Below are positions 1-7,298 of a stretch of 8,555 nucleotides of DNA, one piece after another. Made by a program: the position numbers and the translations under genes. A model generated the notes under the pieces. The model was not told where the DNA came from and searched no databases. It saw only the letters and a program-made list of their open reading frames with translations. Positions within the stretch are counted from its first letter, which is position 1. Each line of letters starts with the position of its first letter. Origin of the DNA: Methyloligella sp. (GTDB taxonomy: Bacteria > Pseudomonadota > Alphaproteobacteria > Rhizobiales > JALUTE01); contig JALUTE010000341.1 in assembly GCA_027058255.1 (NCBI GenBank), positions 1 to 8,555 of the forward strand. The letters are read 5' to 3'.

Positions 1-1151
1 TGACCGAGCGCATCTATCTCGACACCAACGCGACCGCGCCCCTGTGGCCTGCGGTGCGCTCCGCCATGGCGGCGGCGTTCGAGGTGCATGGCAACCCCTC
101 CTCGGTCCATGCCGAGGGGCGCCGGGCGCGTGCGCTCATCGAGGAGGCGCGCGCCGATGTCGCCCGTCTCACGGGCGCGGAGCCGGGCGAGGTCGTCTTC
201 ACCGGTGGCGGCACGGAGGCGAACAACATGGTGCTCGGTGCCGGATGGGACACCATCCTGTGTGCGGGCATCGAGCATGACTGCGTTCTGGCGCCGGCGC
301 GCGCCTCGGGCGCGACCATCGTCGATCTGCCGGCAAGCCGCCGCGGGGTCGTCGAGGTCGAGACGGCAGAACGGGTGATCGCGGGCCTCGGCGAGGACGC
401 GGGCGAGGTGCTCCTGGCGCTGCAGATGGCCAATAACGAGACCGGCGCCCTCCAGCCCCTGGGCGAGATCGCCGCCATGGCCCGCGAGGCCGGTATCGCG
501 GTTCACAGCGATGCGGTGCAGGCGGTGGGAAAGATTCCGGTCGATTTCGCGGCCCTCGGCATCGACAGCATGGCGCTGTCCGCCCACAAGATCGGCGGGC
601 CGAAGGGGGTGGGCGCGCTGATTGCCAGGCCCGATGCGCGCATGGCGCCGCTCCTGCGCGGCGGCGGGCAGGAGCGCGGCCGGCGGTCGGGCACCGAGAA
701 CGTGATCGGCATTGCCGGGCTCGGCGCTGGCGCGCGCGAGGCCCTGGCGGCGCTCGAGGATTTCGCAAGGCTGGCAGAGCTCAGGGATCGCCTGGAGCGC
801 GAGATCCGCGCTCTCGCGCCTCAGGCCGTGGTGATCGCCGAGGACGCCCCGCGCCTGCCCAACACGTCCTGCGTGGCTCTGCCCGACCGGCGCGCCGAGA
901 CCCTGGTCATCGCTCTCGATCTCGCGGGGCTCGCCGTGAGCTCGGGCGCGGCCTGCTCCTCCGGCAAGGTGGCGCGCTCGCATGTTCTCGACGCCATGGG
1001 GCTCGAGGAGGCGGTCTCGGCGGGCGCCATCCGCATAAGCCTCGGCTGGCAGACGCGCAATGCGGATATCGACGGTTTCCTGCGCGCCTTCGCCGCCATC
1101 GTGGCCGAGACCGGTGGCGATGGAACGCAAACCGCACGGAGCGCCGCCTGA
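1..1151 (+). CDS. Group I (NifS/IscS-type) cysteine desulfurase, start codon cut by the window edge
   Basis: PLP-dependent enzyme that takes sulfur from L-cysteine, giving alanine and an enzyme-bound persulfide, here presumably for cluster assembly. The reading frame is open to the left edge. The window begins with TG followed by codons for TERIYLDTNATAPL, the normal family N-terminus, so an ATG lacking only its A is the likely start and the protein would be 383 residues. A GTG at 54 would delete the conserved N-terminal strand and is unlikely. Numbering from that Met: His93 (GIEHD), NNETG near 145-149, Asp171 and Gln174 (HSDAVQAVGK), PLP lysine Lys197 (SAHKIGGPKG), RRSGTEN near 228-234, and catalytic Cys319 in the mobile loop SSGAACSSGK. 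That loop marks group I rather than the SufS class. It is first in the suf cluster, 83 bases before sufB. It might instead supply sulfur for tRNA thiolation; the sequence cannot decide. Confidence 0.93.
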   Translation, partial: TERIYLDTNATAPLWPAVRSAMAAAFEVHGNPSSVHAEGRRARALIEEARADVARLTGAEPGEVVFTGGGTEANNMVLGAGWDTILCAGIEHDCVLAPARASGATIVDLPASRRGVVEVETAERVIAGLGEDAGEVLLALQMANNETGALQPLGEIAAMAREAGIAVHSDAVQAVGKIPVDFAALGIDSMALSAHKIGGPKGVGALIARPDARMAPLLRGGGQERGRRSGTENVIGIAGLGAGAREALAALEDFARLAELRDRLEREIRALAPQAVVIAEDAPRLPNTSCVALPDRRAETLVIALDLAGLAVSSGAACSSGKVARSHVLDAMGLEEAVSAGAIRISLGWQTRNADIDGFLRAFAAIVAETGGDGTQTARSAA

Positions 1152-1234
1152 CGGTCGGCGCAGAGAAACGCATGGGCGCTGCGCGACGCGAAACGTGCCC
1201 GCAAGAGATGTGACCTGGAAGGAAGACGAGGACC

Positions 1235-2704
1235 ATGGCAGCAGTTCCCGAGACGGTCGAGCAGGTCAAGGACCTGAGTGTCGATCAGTACAAATACGGC
1301 TTCACGACCGACATCGAGACCGTGAAGGCGCCCAAGGGGCTGAGCGAGGAGGTGATCCGCTTCATCTCTGCCAAGAAGGACGAGCCCGAATGGATGCTCG
1401 CCTGGCGGCTCGATGCCTATGAGCGCTGGAAGACCATGACCGAGCCCCGCTGGGCCTGCGTCCACTACCCCAAGATCGACTTCCAGGACCTCTATTACTA
1501 TTCCGCGCCCAAGAGCACGCAAGGGCCGAAGAGCCTGGACGAGGTCGATCCCGAGCTCCTGCGCACCTATGAAAAGCTCGGCATTCCGCTGGAGGAGCAG
1601 AAGGTGCTCGCCGGCGTCGAGGGCGCGCGCGTCGCGGTCGATGCGGTGTTCGACAGCGTCTCGGTGGTCACCACCTTCAAGGAGGAGCTCGCCAAGGCGG
1701 GCGTCATCTTCTGTCCCATGTCCGAGGCGGTGCGCGAGCATCCCGATCTCGTGCAGAAATATCTCGGCTCCGTGGTGCCCAAGTCGGACAATTTCTATGC
1801 CGCCCTCAACTCGGCAGTGTTCTCCGACGGCTCCTTCGTCTATGTGCCCGAGGGCGTGCGCTGCCCCATGGAGCTCTCCACCTATTTCCGCATCAACGAG
1901 AAGCAGACCGGCCAGTTCGAGCGCACCCTCATCATCGCCGACAAGGGGGCCTATGTGAGCTATCTCGAGGGCTGCACGGCGCCCATGCGCGACGAGAACC
2001 AGCTTCACGCCGCCGTGGTGGAGCTGGTGGCACTGGACGATGCGGAGATCAAATATTCCACGGTCCAGAACTGGTATCCCGGGGACAAGGAGGGCAAGGG
2101 CGGCGTCTACAACTTCGTCACCAAGCGGGGCGACTGCCGCGGCCGCAATTCCAAGATCTCCTGGACCCAGGTGGAGACCGGCTCGGCCATCACCTGGAAA
2201 TATCCGAGCTGCATCCTGCGCGGCGACAACTCCCGCGGCGAGTTCTACTCCATCGCCATCTCCAACGGCCATCAGCAGGTGGACAGCGGCACCAAGATGA
2301 TCCATCTCGGGCGCGGCACCTCGAGCCGGATCATCTCCAAGGGCATCTCGGCCGGCCACTCGTCCAACACCTATCGCGGCCTCGTCTCGGCGCACCGCAA
2401 GGCGGTGGGGGCGCGCAATTTCACCCAGTGCGACAGCCTGCTCATCGGCGACCAGTGCTCGGCGCATACCGTGCCCTATATCGAGGCCAAGAACGCCCAT
2501 GCCCATTTCGAGCACGAGGCGACCACCTCGAAGATCTCGGAGGATCAGCTCTTCTACTGCATGGCGCGCGGCCTCGACGAGGAGGCGGCGGTGGCGCTCA
2601 TCGTCAACGGTTTCGTGCGGGACGTGCTCCAGCACCTGCCCATGGAGTTCATGGCCGAGACGCAGAAGCTCATCGGCATCTCGCTGGAGGGCAGCGTCGG
2701 CTGA
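1235..2704 (+). CDS. sufB: Fe-S cluster assembly scaffold protein SufB
   Basis: SufB is the cluster-building subunit of the cytosolic SufBC2D complex; it receives persulfide sulfur and forms the nascent cluster at its interface with SufD. The 489-residue product has the usual SufB length and is recognisable throughout. An N-terminal region (about 1-150) precedes the right-handed beta-helix core. Cys247 lies in YLEGCTAP, Cys399 in NFTQCDSLLIGD, and Glu426-His427-Glu428 in FEHEATTSKISED. The spacing from Cys399 to His427 equals that from Cys405 to His433 in E. coli SufB, the residues implicated in cluster formation, so the active site looks intact. The C-terminal helical region (about 430-489) is the part that contacts SufC in the family. 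The start ATG follows AAGGA at 1219-1223 and GAGG at 1228-1231. It lies 83 bases after the desulfurase and 107 bases before sufC. Confidence 0.98.
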   Translation: MAAVPETVEQVKDLSVDQYKYGFTTDIETVKAPKGLSEEVIRFISAKKDEPEWMLAWRLDAYERWKTMTEPRWACVHYPKIDFQDLYYYSAPKSTQGPKSLDEVDPELLRTYEKLGIPLEEQKVLAGVEGARVAVDAVFDSVSVVTTFKEELAKAGVIFCPMSEAVREHPDLVQKYLGSVVPKSDNFYAALNSAVFSDGSFVYVPEGVRCPMELSTYFRINEKQTGQFERTLIIADKGAYVSYLEGCTAPMRDENQLHAAVVELVALDDAEIKYSTVQNWYPGDKEGKGGVYNFVTKRGDCRGRNSKISWTQVETGSAITWKYPSCILRGDNSRGEFYSIAISNGHQQVDSGTKMIHLGRGTSSRIISKGISAGHSSNTYRGLVSAHRKAVGARNFTQCDSLLIGDQCSAHTVPYIEAKNAHAHFEHEATTSKISEDQLFYCMARGLDEEAAVALIVNGFVRDVLQHLPMEFMAETQKLIGISLEGSVG

Positions 2705-2723
2705 AGAACGCAAGGCGTCACAC

Positions 2724-2741
2724 CAGGAGCACCGGCTCCTG
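2724..2741 (+). promoter_or_regulatory. Hairpin in the sufB-sufC spacer
   Basis: CAGGAGC (2724-2730) and GCTCCTG (2735-2741) form a perfect 7-base-pair stem with a 4-base ACCG loop, starting 20 bases after the sufB stop and about 70 bases before the sufC start. No T-run follows, so it is not a classical intrinsic terminator. An intercistronic RNA stem here could affect mRNA stability or partial read-through between sufB and sufCDS, but that is inference. Stems of this size also arise by chance in GC-rich DNA. Confidence 0.3.
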
Positions 2742-2811
2742 TGGCGCGCACGCCCGATCTCGGCGCGAAGAGCGAGGCCGAGGTCGTCGGATAAGGACAG
2801 GAAAAAGATAC

Positions 2812-3570
2812 ATGCTTGAGATCAAGAACCTTCACGTCCGGGTCGAGGACGAGGACACGGAAATCCTGCGGGGCATCGACCTCGCCGTGCCGAAGGGCGA
2901 GGTGCATGCCATCATGGGGCCGAACGGCTCCGGCAAGTCGACCCTCTCCTATGTCATCGCCGGCAAGGACGGCTATGAGGTGACCGACGGCTCCATCACA
3001 TGGGACGGCGAGGACCTGCTCGCGCTCTCCCCGGACGAGCGGGCGGCCAGGGGCGTCTTTCTCGCCTTCCAGTATCCGGTGGAGATCCCGGGCGTGGCGA
3101 CGCTCACCTTCCTGCGCACCGCCGTGAATGCCGTGCGCAAGGCCAGGGGCGAGAAGGAGCTCAACACGGCCGACTTCATGCGCCTCGTGCGCGAGAAGGC
3201 CGAGGCGCTCGGCGTCAAGCAGGACATGCTCAAGCGCGGGCTGAATGTCGGCTTCTCGGGCGGCGAGAAGAAACGCAACGAGATCCTGCAGATGGCGCTT
3301 CTCGAGCCGACGCTCTGCGTGCTCGACGAGACGGATTCGGGCCTCGATATCGACGCCCTGCGTATCGTCTCGGAGGGCGTGAACACGCTGCGCGGTCCCG
3401 AGCGGGCCATGCTGGTCATCACCCATTACCAGCGCCTGCTCAACTATATCGTCCCCGACCGTGTGCATGTCCTCCAGGAGGGCCGCATCGTGCGCTCCGG
3501 TGGCAAGGAGCTCGCCGAGGAGCTGGAGCGCACCGGCTATGCGGAGTTCGGTGAAGGAAAGGCAGCCTGA
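2812..3570 (+). CDS. sufC: SUF system ABC-type ATPase SufC
   Basis: SufC is a soluble ABC ATPase that dimerises on the SufB-SufD core and drives the conformational change needed for cluster assembly; it is not a membrane transporter. The product is 252 residues, the usual length. Visible motifs are Walker A GPNGSGKST (36-44, Lys42), Q-loop Gln87 in FQYP, the signature FSGGEKKRNE (148-157), Walker B LCVLDETDSGLD (168-179, Asp172 and Glu173) with the D-loop, and switch His205 in ITHYQR. FSGGEKKRNE and DETDSGLD are typical of SufC. The frame is open upstream through the whole sufB-sufC spacer, but that stretch has no ATG, GTG or TTG in frame, so the ATG at 2812 is the only reasonable start. It is preceded by AAGGA (2793-2797) and AGGA (2799-2802). 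The stop codon overlaps the sufD start by one base. Confidence 0.98.
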   Translation: MLEIKNLHVRVEDEDTEILRGIDLAVPKGEVHAIMGPNGSGKSTLSYVIAGKDGYEVTDGSITWDGEDLLALSPDERAARGVFLAFQYPVEIPGVATLTFLRTAVNAVRKARGEKELNTADFMRLVREKAEALGVKQDMLKRGLNVGFSGGEKKRNEILQMALLEPTLCVLDETDSGLDIDALRIVSEGVNTLRGPERAMLVITHYQRLLNYIVPDRVHVLQEGRIVRSGGKELAEELERTGYAEFGEGKAA

Positions 3571-4913
3571 TGACCGTCCAGATCGTAAAGACCCCCGCCG
3601 AGGAAGCGCTGGAGAGCGCCTTCGCCGCAATGCGCGATGGGCTATCGGGCGCCGCGGGCGATTTCGCGCCCGCCCTGCGCGACGCAGCCATGGCGACCTT
3701 CCGGGAGCTCGGCCTGCCGGGCCGGCGCGTGGAGGAGTGGAAGTACACCGATCTGCGCGGCCTGCTGCGGGACGTGCCGGAGCCCATTCGCGCCTCAGGC
3801 GACACGCTGTCGGAGACCGATCTCTATGACGTGCTCGGCATCGATCTCGACGAGTTCCTGGCCTATCGCATCGTCATCGCCGATGGCGCCTTCGCGCCGG
3901 AGCTCTCCCATTTCGAGGGCACTGACGCGCTCTTCCAGGTTCTGCCGCTCTCGGAGGCGCTCGCCAATCCGCCAGACTGGTTCCGCGAGGGTTTCGGCAA
4001 GGTCAACCCGCCCGAGCGCGACGCCAGCTTGGCCCTCAACACCGCCTTCATGACCGACGGCGTGGTCATTCGCATCGCGGATGGCGCCAAGCTCGACCGG
4101 CCGCTGCATCTGGTGTTCATCACCGGCTCGACCAGGCGCGGCATGGTCACCAACCGCAATTTCATCTCCGTCGGCGAGGGCGCGGCGGCGACCATCCTCG
4201 AGACCTATGGCGCCCGGCGCACGCCGGACATGCTGCGCAATGCTGTGACCGAGATCACGCTCGGCCATGGCGCTGAGGTGGAGCATCTGAAATATCAGAA
4301 CGAGGGCCGCATGGGCCTGCATCTCTCGAGCTGGATGGCGGCCATCGGCCCGGGGGCGCGCTACAGGGCCTTCCAGTTCTCCATCGGCGCAGGGCTCGCG
4401 CGCAATCAGATCTTCACACGCTTCACCGGCGAGGGGGGCGAGGCCGATGTCTCCGGCGCCTTCATGGTCTGGGACGAGCAGCATGCCGACACGACGGTGG
4501 TGATCGACCATGCCGTGCCCCATTGCAAGAGCCGCGCGCTCTTCAAGGGCGTGATCGACGACAAGGCGCGCGGCGTGGTGCAGGGCAAGATTGCCGTGCA
4601 TCCCGGGGCCCAGAAGACCGATGCCAATCTCATGGCCCATGGGCTGATGCTCTCCGAGCGGGCGGAGTTCGATGCCAAGCCCGAGCTGGAGATCTATGCC
4701 GACGATGTGGTCTGCGGCCACGGCGCCACCACGGGCGAGCTCGATGAGGACATGCTGTTCTACCTGCGTGCGCGGGGCCTCGATGTCAATCAGGCGCAGG
4801 CCCTGCTCACCGTCGCCTTTGTCGGCGAGGCCCTGGAGAAGGTGGAATGCGCGCCGGTGCGCGAGGCGTTCGTGGCGCGCGCCGCCGCCTGGCTCGGCAG
4901 CGACAAGAGCTGA
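3570..4913 (+). CDS. sufD: Fe-S cluster assembly scaffold protein SufD
   Basis: SufD is the SufB paralogue that completes the SufBC2D scaffold, forms the shared cluster-assembly interface with SufB, and is linked in E. coli to iron acquisition. The product is 447 residues, somewhat longer than E. coli SufD. The N-terminal helical region carries RRVEEWKYTDLRGLL (about 52-66), a family hallmark. The middle is a beta-helix rich in G-x-G and hydrophobic alternation. The C-terminal region has VVCGHGATTGELDEDMLFYLRARGL, within about 380-403. His384 in CGHGAT matches by position the conserved SufD histidine (His360 in E. coli) that faces the SufB cysteine. The start ATG shares its A with the sufC stop (TGATG), which implies translational coupling and matched synthesis of the two partners. 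It lies 30 bases before sufS. Confidence 0.97.
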   Translation: MTVQIVKTPAEEALESAFAAMRDGLSGAAGDFAPALRDAAMATFRELGLPGRRVEEWKYTDLRGLLRDVPEPIRASGDTLSETDLYDVLGIDLDEFLAYRIVIADGAFAPELSHFEGTDALFQVLPLSEALANPPDWFREGFGKVNPPERDASLALNTAFMTDGVVIRIADGAKLDRPLHLVFITGSTRRGMVTNRNFISVGEGAAATILETYGARRTPDMLRNAVTEITLGHGAEVEHLKYQNEGRMGLHLSSWMAAIGPGARYRAFQFSIGAGLARNQIFTRFTGEGGEADVSGAFMVWDEQHADTTVVIDHAVPHCKSRALFKGVIDDKARGVVQGKIAVHPGAQKTDANLMAHGLMLSERAEFDAKPELEIYADDVVCGHGATTGELDEDMLFYLRARGLDVNQAQALLTVAFVGEALEKVECAPVREAFVARAAAWLGSDKS

Positions 4914-4943
4914 GAATCGATTGCGAGAGGACGCGAGCAGCCC

Positions 4944-6215
4944 ATGACGACACTCGAGGCCGAAAGCACGGCGAGAGGCGCGCGCGGGCGCCGACCAGCG
5001 CTCGACGTGGAGCTGGTGCGCAGCGATTTTCCCATCCTCTTTCGCGAGGTCTACGGCAAGCCGCTGGTCTATCTCGACAACGGTGCCTCGGCCCAGAAGC
5101 CGCGCCCGGTGCTGGATGCGATCCTCAACGCCTATCAGCTCGACTACGCGAACGTGCATCGCGGGCTGCATTTCCTCTCCAATGCGGCGACCGCCAAGTT
5201 CGAGCAGGCGCGCATAACGGCGGCGAACTTCCTCAACGCCGCCCATGACGAGGAGATCATCTTCACCCGCAACGCCACCGAGGCGATCAACCTCGTGGCC
5301 CAGTCCTTCGGCGGCACGGTGATTGGCGAGGGCGACGAGATCGTCCTCTCCATCATGGAGCACCATTCCAACATCGTGCCCTGGCACTTCCATCGCGAGC
5401 GCCGGGGCGCGGTGCTGAAATGGATCCCCGTGGACGACGCCGGCGCCTTCCGCATCGAGGATTTCGAGGCCCTGCTCACCGAGCGCACGAAAATGGTCGC
5501 CATCACCCAGATGTCGAACGTGCTCGGCACGGTGGTGCCGGTGCGCGAGGTGGTCGCGCTCGCCCATGAGCGGGGGATTCCCGTGCTCGTGGACGGCAGC
5601 CAGGCGGCCGTGCACATGACCGTCGATGTGCAGGAGATCGGCTGCGATTTCTATGTCTGCACCGGCCACAAGCTCTACGGCCCCACGGGCATCGGCGTGC
5701 TCTATGGCAAGAGGGAGCATCTCTCCGCCATGCCGCCCTATATGGGCGGCGGCGAGATGATCGAGGAGGTGACGGTCGACCGGATCACCTATGGCAAGCT
5801 GCCGCACCGCTTCGAGGCCGGAACGCCGCCCATCGTCCAGGCGATCGGCCTGGCTGCGGCGCTCGACTATATGAGCGAGGTCGGGCGCGAGCGCATCGCC
5901 GCTCACGAGGCCGATCTGACCGACTATGCCCACGCGCGCTTGTCCGAGGTCGAGGGGCTCACCATCTATGGAACCGCACCCGGCAAGGGGAGCATCGTCT
6001 CCTTCAATCTTGAAGGCGTGCATCCGCACGATGTGAGCACGATCATCGACCGGTCGGGCGTGGCGGTGCGGGCGGGTCACCATTGCGCCCAGCCCCTGAT
6101 GGAGCGCTTCGGGGTCACGGCCATGTGCCGGGCATCCTTCGCCATGTACAACACCCGCGCGGAGATCGACGCCCTGGCCGAGGCGCTGGAGAAGGCACGC
6201 GATTTCTTCGCCTGA
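4944..6215 (+). CDS. sufS: Group II cysteine desulfurase SufS
   Basis: SufS is a PLP-dependent cysteine desulfurase/selenocysteine lyase of the CsdA/SufS class and is the expected sulfur donor to SufBCD. The product is 423 residues, slightly longer than E. coli SufS because of an Arg/Ala-rich N-terminal lead of about 20 residues. Motifs in order: VYLDNGASAQKP (42-53), NVHRGLHFLSN (70-80), TRNATEAIN (108-116), MEHHSN (138-143, stacking His140 or His141), DGSQAAVH (217-224), PLP lysine Lys243 in TGHKLYGPTG, FEAGTPP (290-296), and RAGHHCAQPLM with catalytic Cys381. CRASFAMYNT (395-404) holds Arg396, which matches the substrate-carboxylate arginine. The short RAGHHC loop is the group II signature, unlike the extended loop of the desulfurase at 1-1151. 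GAGAGGA at 4925-4931 is a plausible ribosome site. Group II enzymes normally need a SufE or SufU partner, and neither is encoded in this window. Confidence 0.97.
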   Translation: MTTLEAESTARGARGRRPALDVELVRSDFPILFREVYGKPLVYLDNGASAQKPRPVLDAILNAYQLDYANVHRGLHFLSNAATAKFEQARITAANFLNAAHDEEIIFTRNATEAINLVAQSFGGTVIGEGDEIVLSIMEHHSNIVPWHFHRERRGAVLKWIPVDDAGAFRIEDFEALLTERTKMVAITQMSNVLGTVVPVREVVALAHERGIPVLVDGSQAAVHMTVDVQEIGCDFYVCTGHKLYGPTGIGVLYGKREHLSAMPPYMGGGEMIEEVTVDRITYGKLPHRFEAGTPPIVQAIGLAAALDYMSEVGRERIAAHEADLTDYAHARLSEVEGLTIYGTAPGKGSIVSFNLEGVHPHDVSTIIDRSGVAVRAGHHCAQPLMERFGVTAMCRASFAMYNTRAEIDALAEALEKARDFFA

Positions 6216-6248
6216 AACGCGCGGGCCCGGTGCCGTTGGGCGGATGCA

Positions 6249-6788
6249 ATGAACGAGAGCGAGACAATGAGCGACGAGACCGCGAACATGGAAGGCAGGA
6301 CCGCCCGGAGGCCCATCGAGCGCGACGTTCTGGCGCCCGATGCGGCAACGGCCGCGGGGACTGCGGGTGCCCCCTCGCAAGGCGAGACGCGAGGGGAGGG
6401 CGAGGCAGGGCCTGATCATCGCGCCGCCTCCGCATCGCCGGAGGGCCAGGCGGGCCGGCCTGCGCTCGGCGACGACGAGATCGCGCGCCTCAGAGACGCC
6501 ATCGTGGCCGCCCTCAAGACCGTGTACGATCCGGAGATCCCGAGCGACATTTACGAGCTCGGCCTCATCTACAAGGTGGACATTGACGATGCGCGCAATG
6601 TCGCCGTCGAGATGACACTCACGGCGCCCGGCTGTCCCGTGGCCGGGGAGATGCCCCAATGGGTGGAGAACGCGGTGCGGTCCGTCCCGGGGGTTGGCGA
6701 TGTGGAGGTGAAGCTCGTCTTCGATCCGCCCTGGGATCCGAGCCGCATGTCCGACGAGGCACGCCTGGCGCTCAACATGTTCTATTGA
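6249..6788 (+). CDS. sufT: DUF59/MIP18-family SUF assembly protein (SufT-like) with long N-terminal extension
   Basis: DUF59 (MIP18) proteins help mature Fe-S proteins; those in suf operons are called SufT or SUF system Fe-S cluster assembly protein. The domain occupies roughly residues 75-179: IARLRDAIVAALKTVYDPEIP with the DPE motif at 94-96, IYELGLIYKV (101-110), MTLTAPGCPVAGEM with conserved Cys129, and VFDPPWDPSRMS (158-168), all typical of the SUF-associated branch. PaaD of phenylacetate degradation shares the fold, but the context argues for SUF. Residues 1-75 are unusual: rich in Ala, Gly, Pro, Glu and Arg, with no recognisable fold, probably disordered. From memory, alphaproteobacterial relatives are about 120-130 residues, so this one has some 50 extra. 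The start is uncertain: ATG at 6249, 6267 (173 residues) and 6288 (166 residues) are all in frame, and none has a strong ribosome site. The extension persists with any of them. Confidence 0.88.
   Translation: MNESETMSDETANMEGRTARRPIERDVLAPDAATAAGTAGAPSQGETRGEGEAGPDHRAASASPEGQAGRPALGDDEIARLRDAIVAALKTVYDPEIPSDIYELGLIYKVDIDDARNVAVEMTLTAPGCPVAGEMPQWVENAVRSVPGVGDVEVKLVFDPPWDPSRMSDEARLALNMFY
6342..6444 (+). repeat. Cluster of three perfect short inverted repeats inside the SufT-like extension
   Basis: Three perfect stems lie in about 100 bases: GCGGC/GCCGC (6342-6346 with 6351-6355, 4-base loop), CCCCTCGC/GCGAGGGG (6371-6378 with 6389-6396, 10-base loop) and CCTCCG/CGGAGG (6427-6432 with 6439-6444, 6-base loop). 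The CTCGC of the second can pair instead with GCGAG at 6382-6386, giving a competing hairpin. They coincide with the region encoding the extra N-terminal residues. Each one alone could be chance at this GC content, and no known repeat family is recognised. Confidence 0.35.
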
Positions 6789-6871
6789 GGGCGAGAGGCT
6801 TGCCGCCACCTGTTCCGACCCGCCACGCACCACCGAAATGCCATGACGGACACATGAGAGAGACGCGATCC

Positions 6872-7288
6872 ATGAGCACGACGAACACCGGCGACCGGCC
6901 GAAGATACTCACCCTCACCGAGGCGGCCGCCGACCGCATCAAGCAGATCATGGCCAATTCCGACCGCCCCATCATCGGCTTGCGTGTCGGTGTCAAGAAG
7001 GGCGGTTGCGCCGGCATGGAATACACCATGGACTATGCCGAGGAGGCCACGCCCGGCGACGAGATCGTCGAGGACAAGGGGGTGAAGATCCTGATCGACC
7101 CGATGGCGATCCTCTTCCTTCTCGGGACTACCATGGATTACCGGGTGGACAAGCTGTCGGCCGGCTTCGTGTTCGACAATCCCAATCAGACGAGCGCCTG
7201 CGGATGTGGCGAGTCGGTTGAGATCGCGCCGGCGTCCGAGGAGGCGCTCAAGAATCTCGACGTGGCGCTGCCCGGCGATCGGCGCTGA
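6872..7288 (+). CDS. sufA: HesB/IscA-family Fe-S carrier protein (SufA-like)
   Basis: A-type carrier protein that receives Fe-S clusters from the SufBCD scaffold and passes them to apo-proteins in the cytosol. The 138-residue product starts with about 10 polar residues, then KILTLTEAAADRIKQIM, the usual family opening. The three conserved cluster-ligand cysteines are present: Cys46 in KKGGCAGMEY, and Cys110 and Cys112 in SACGCGES. GFVFDNPN (98-105) is also characteristic. An in-frame ATG at 6854 would give 144 residues. I chose 6872 because GAGAGAGA (6856-6863) lies 8 bases upstream and the extra MRETRS is not typical of the family. It follows the SufT-like gene by 83 bases and ends the operon. 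A second in-frame TGA lies three codons after the stop. Whether it is best called SufA, IscA or ErpA cannot be fixed from motifs alone; sufA rests on operon position. Confidence 0.93.
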   Translation: MSTTNTGDRPKILTLTEAAADRIKQIMANSDRPIIGLRVGVKKGGCAGMEYTMDYAEEATPGDEIVEDKGVKILIDPMAILFLLGTTMDYRVDKLSAGFVFDNPNQTSACGCGESVEIAPASEEALKNLDVALPGDRR

Positions 7289-7298
7289 CGGCGCTGAC
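7281..7298 (+). repeat. Tandem 9-base duplication across the sufA stop codon
   Basis: GGCGCTGAC occurs twice back to back (7281-7289 and 7290-7298), and a third partial copy begins at 7299 (GGCGC). The first copy contains the sufA stop TGA (7286-7288). Because the unit is nine bases, the second copy places another TGA in frame at 7295-7297. It looks like a small slippage duplication. Confidence 0.6.

Noticed and set aside
54..56. GTG at 54 as the start of the first desulfurase
   Set aside because: Conserved family sequence (IYLDTNATAPL) is encoded upstream of it in the same frame, up to the window edge.
1152..1234. Possible internal promoter or iron-responsive operator before sufB
   Set aside because: I looked for IscR-, RirA- or Irr-like palindromes and sigma70-like boxes and saw none convincing; only a ribosome binding site is clear.
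821..2713. Open frame of about 630 codons on the - strand opposite the first desulfurase and sufB
   Set aside because: Same cause as the other antisense frame: it mirrors codon bias of the sense genes, has no recognisable domain, and lies wholly under conserved + strand genes.
2428..2811. Possible 380-residue SufC with an N-terminal extension running back into sufB
   Set aside because: The upstream part overlaps sufB in another frame and has no SufC homology. No start codon occurs in the spacer, and conserved SufC sequence begins exactly at the ATG at 2812.
3795..6833. Very long open frame on the - strand, about 1012 codons, opposite sufD, sufS and the SufT-like gene
   Set aside because: The translation is dominated by His, Leu, Ala, Arg, Gly, Val and Asp and matches no family I know. 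In GC-rich genes with G/C third positions, one antisense frame is routinely free of stops. The + strand here carries clear, complete genes.
6659..6871. Possible longer SufA starting inside the SufT-like gene
   Set aside because: The upstream residues are an out-of-frame reading of the SufT-like gene and spacer. Family sequence begins just after the ATG at 6872.
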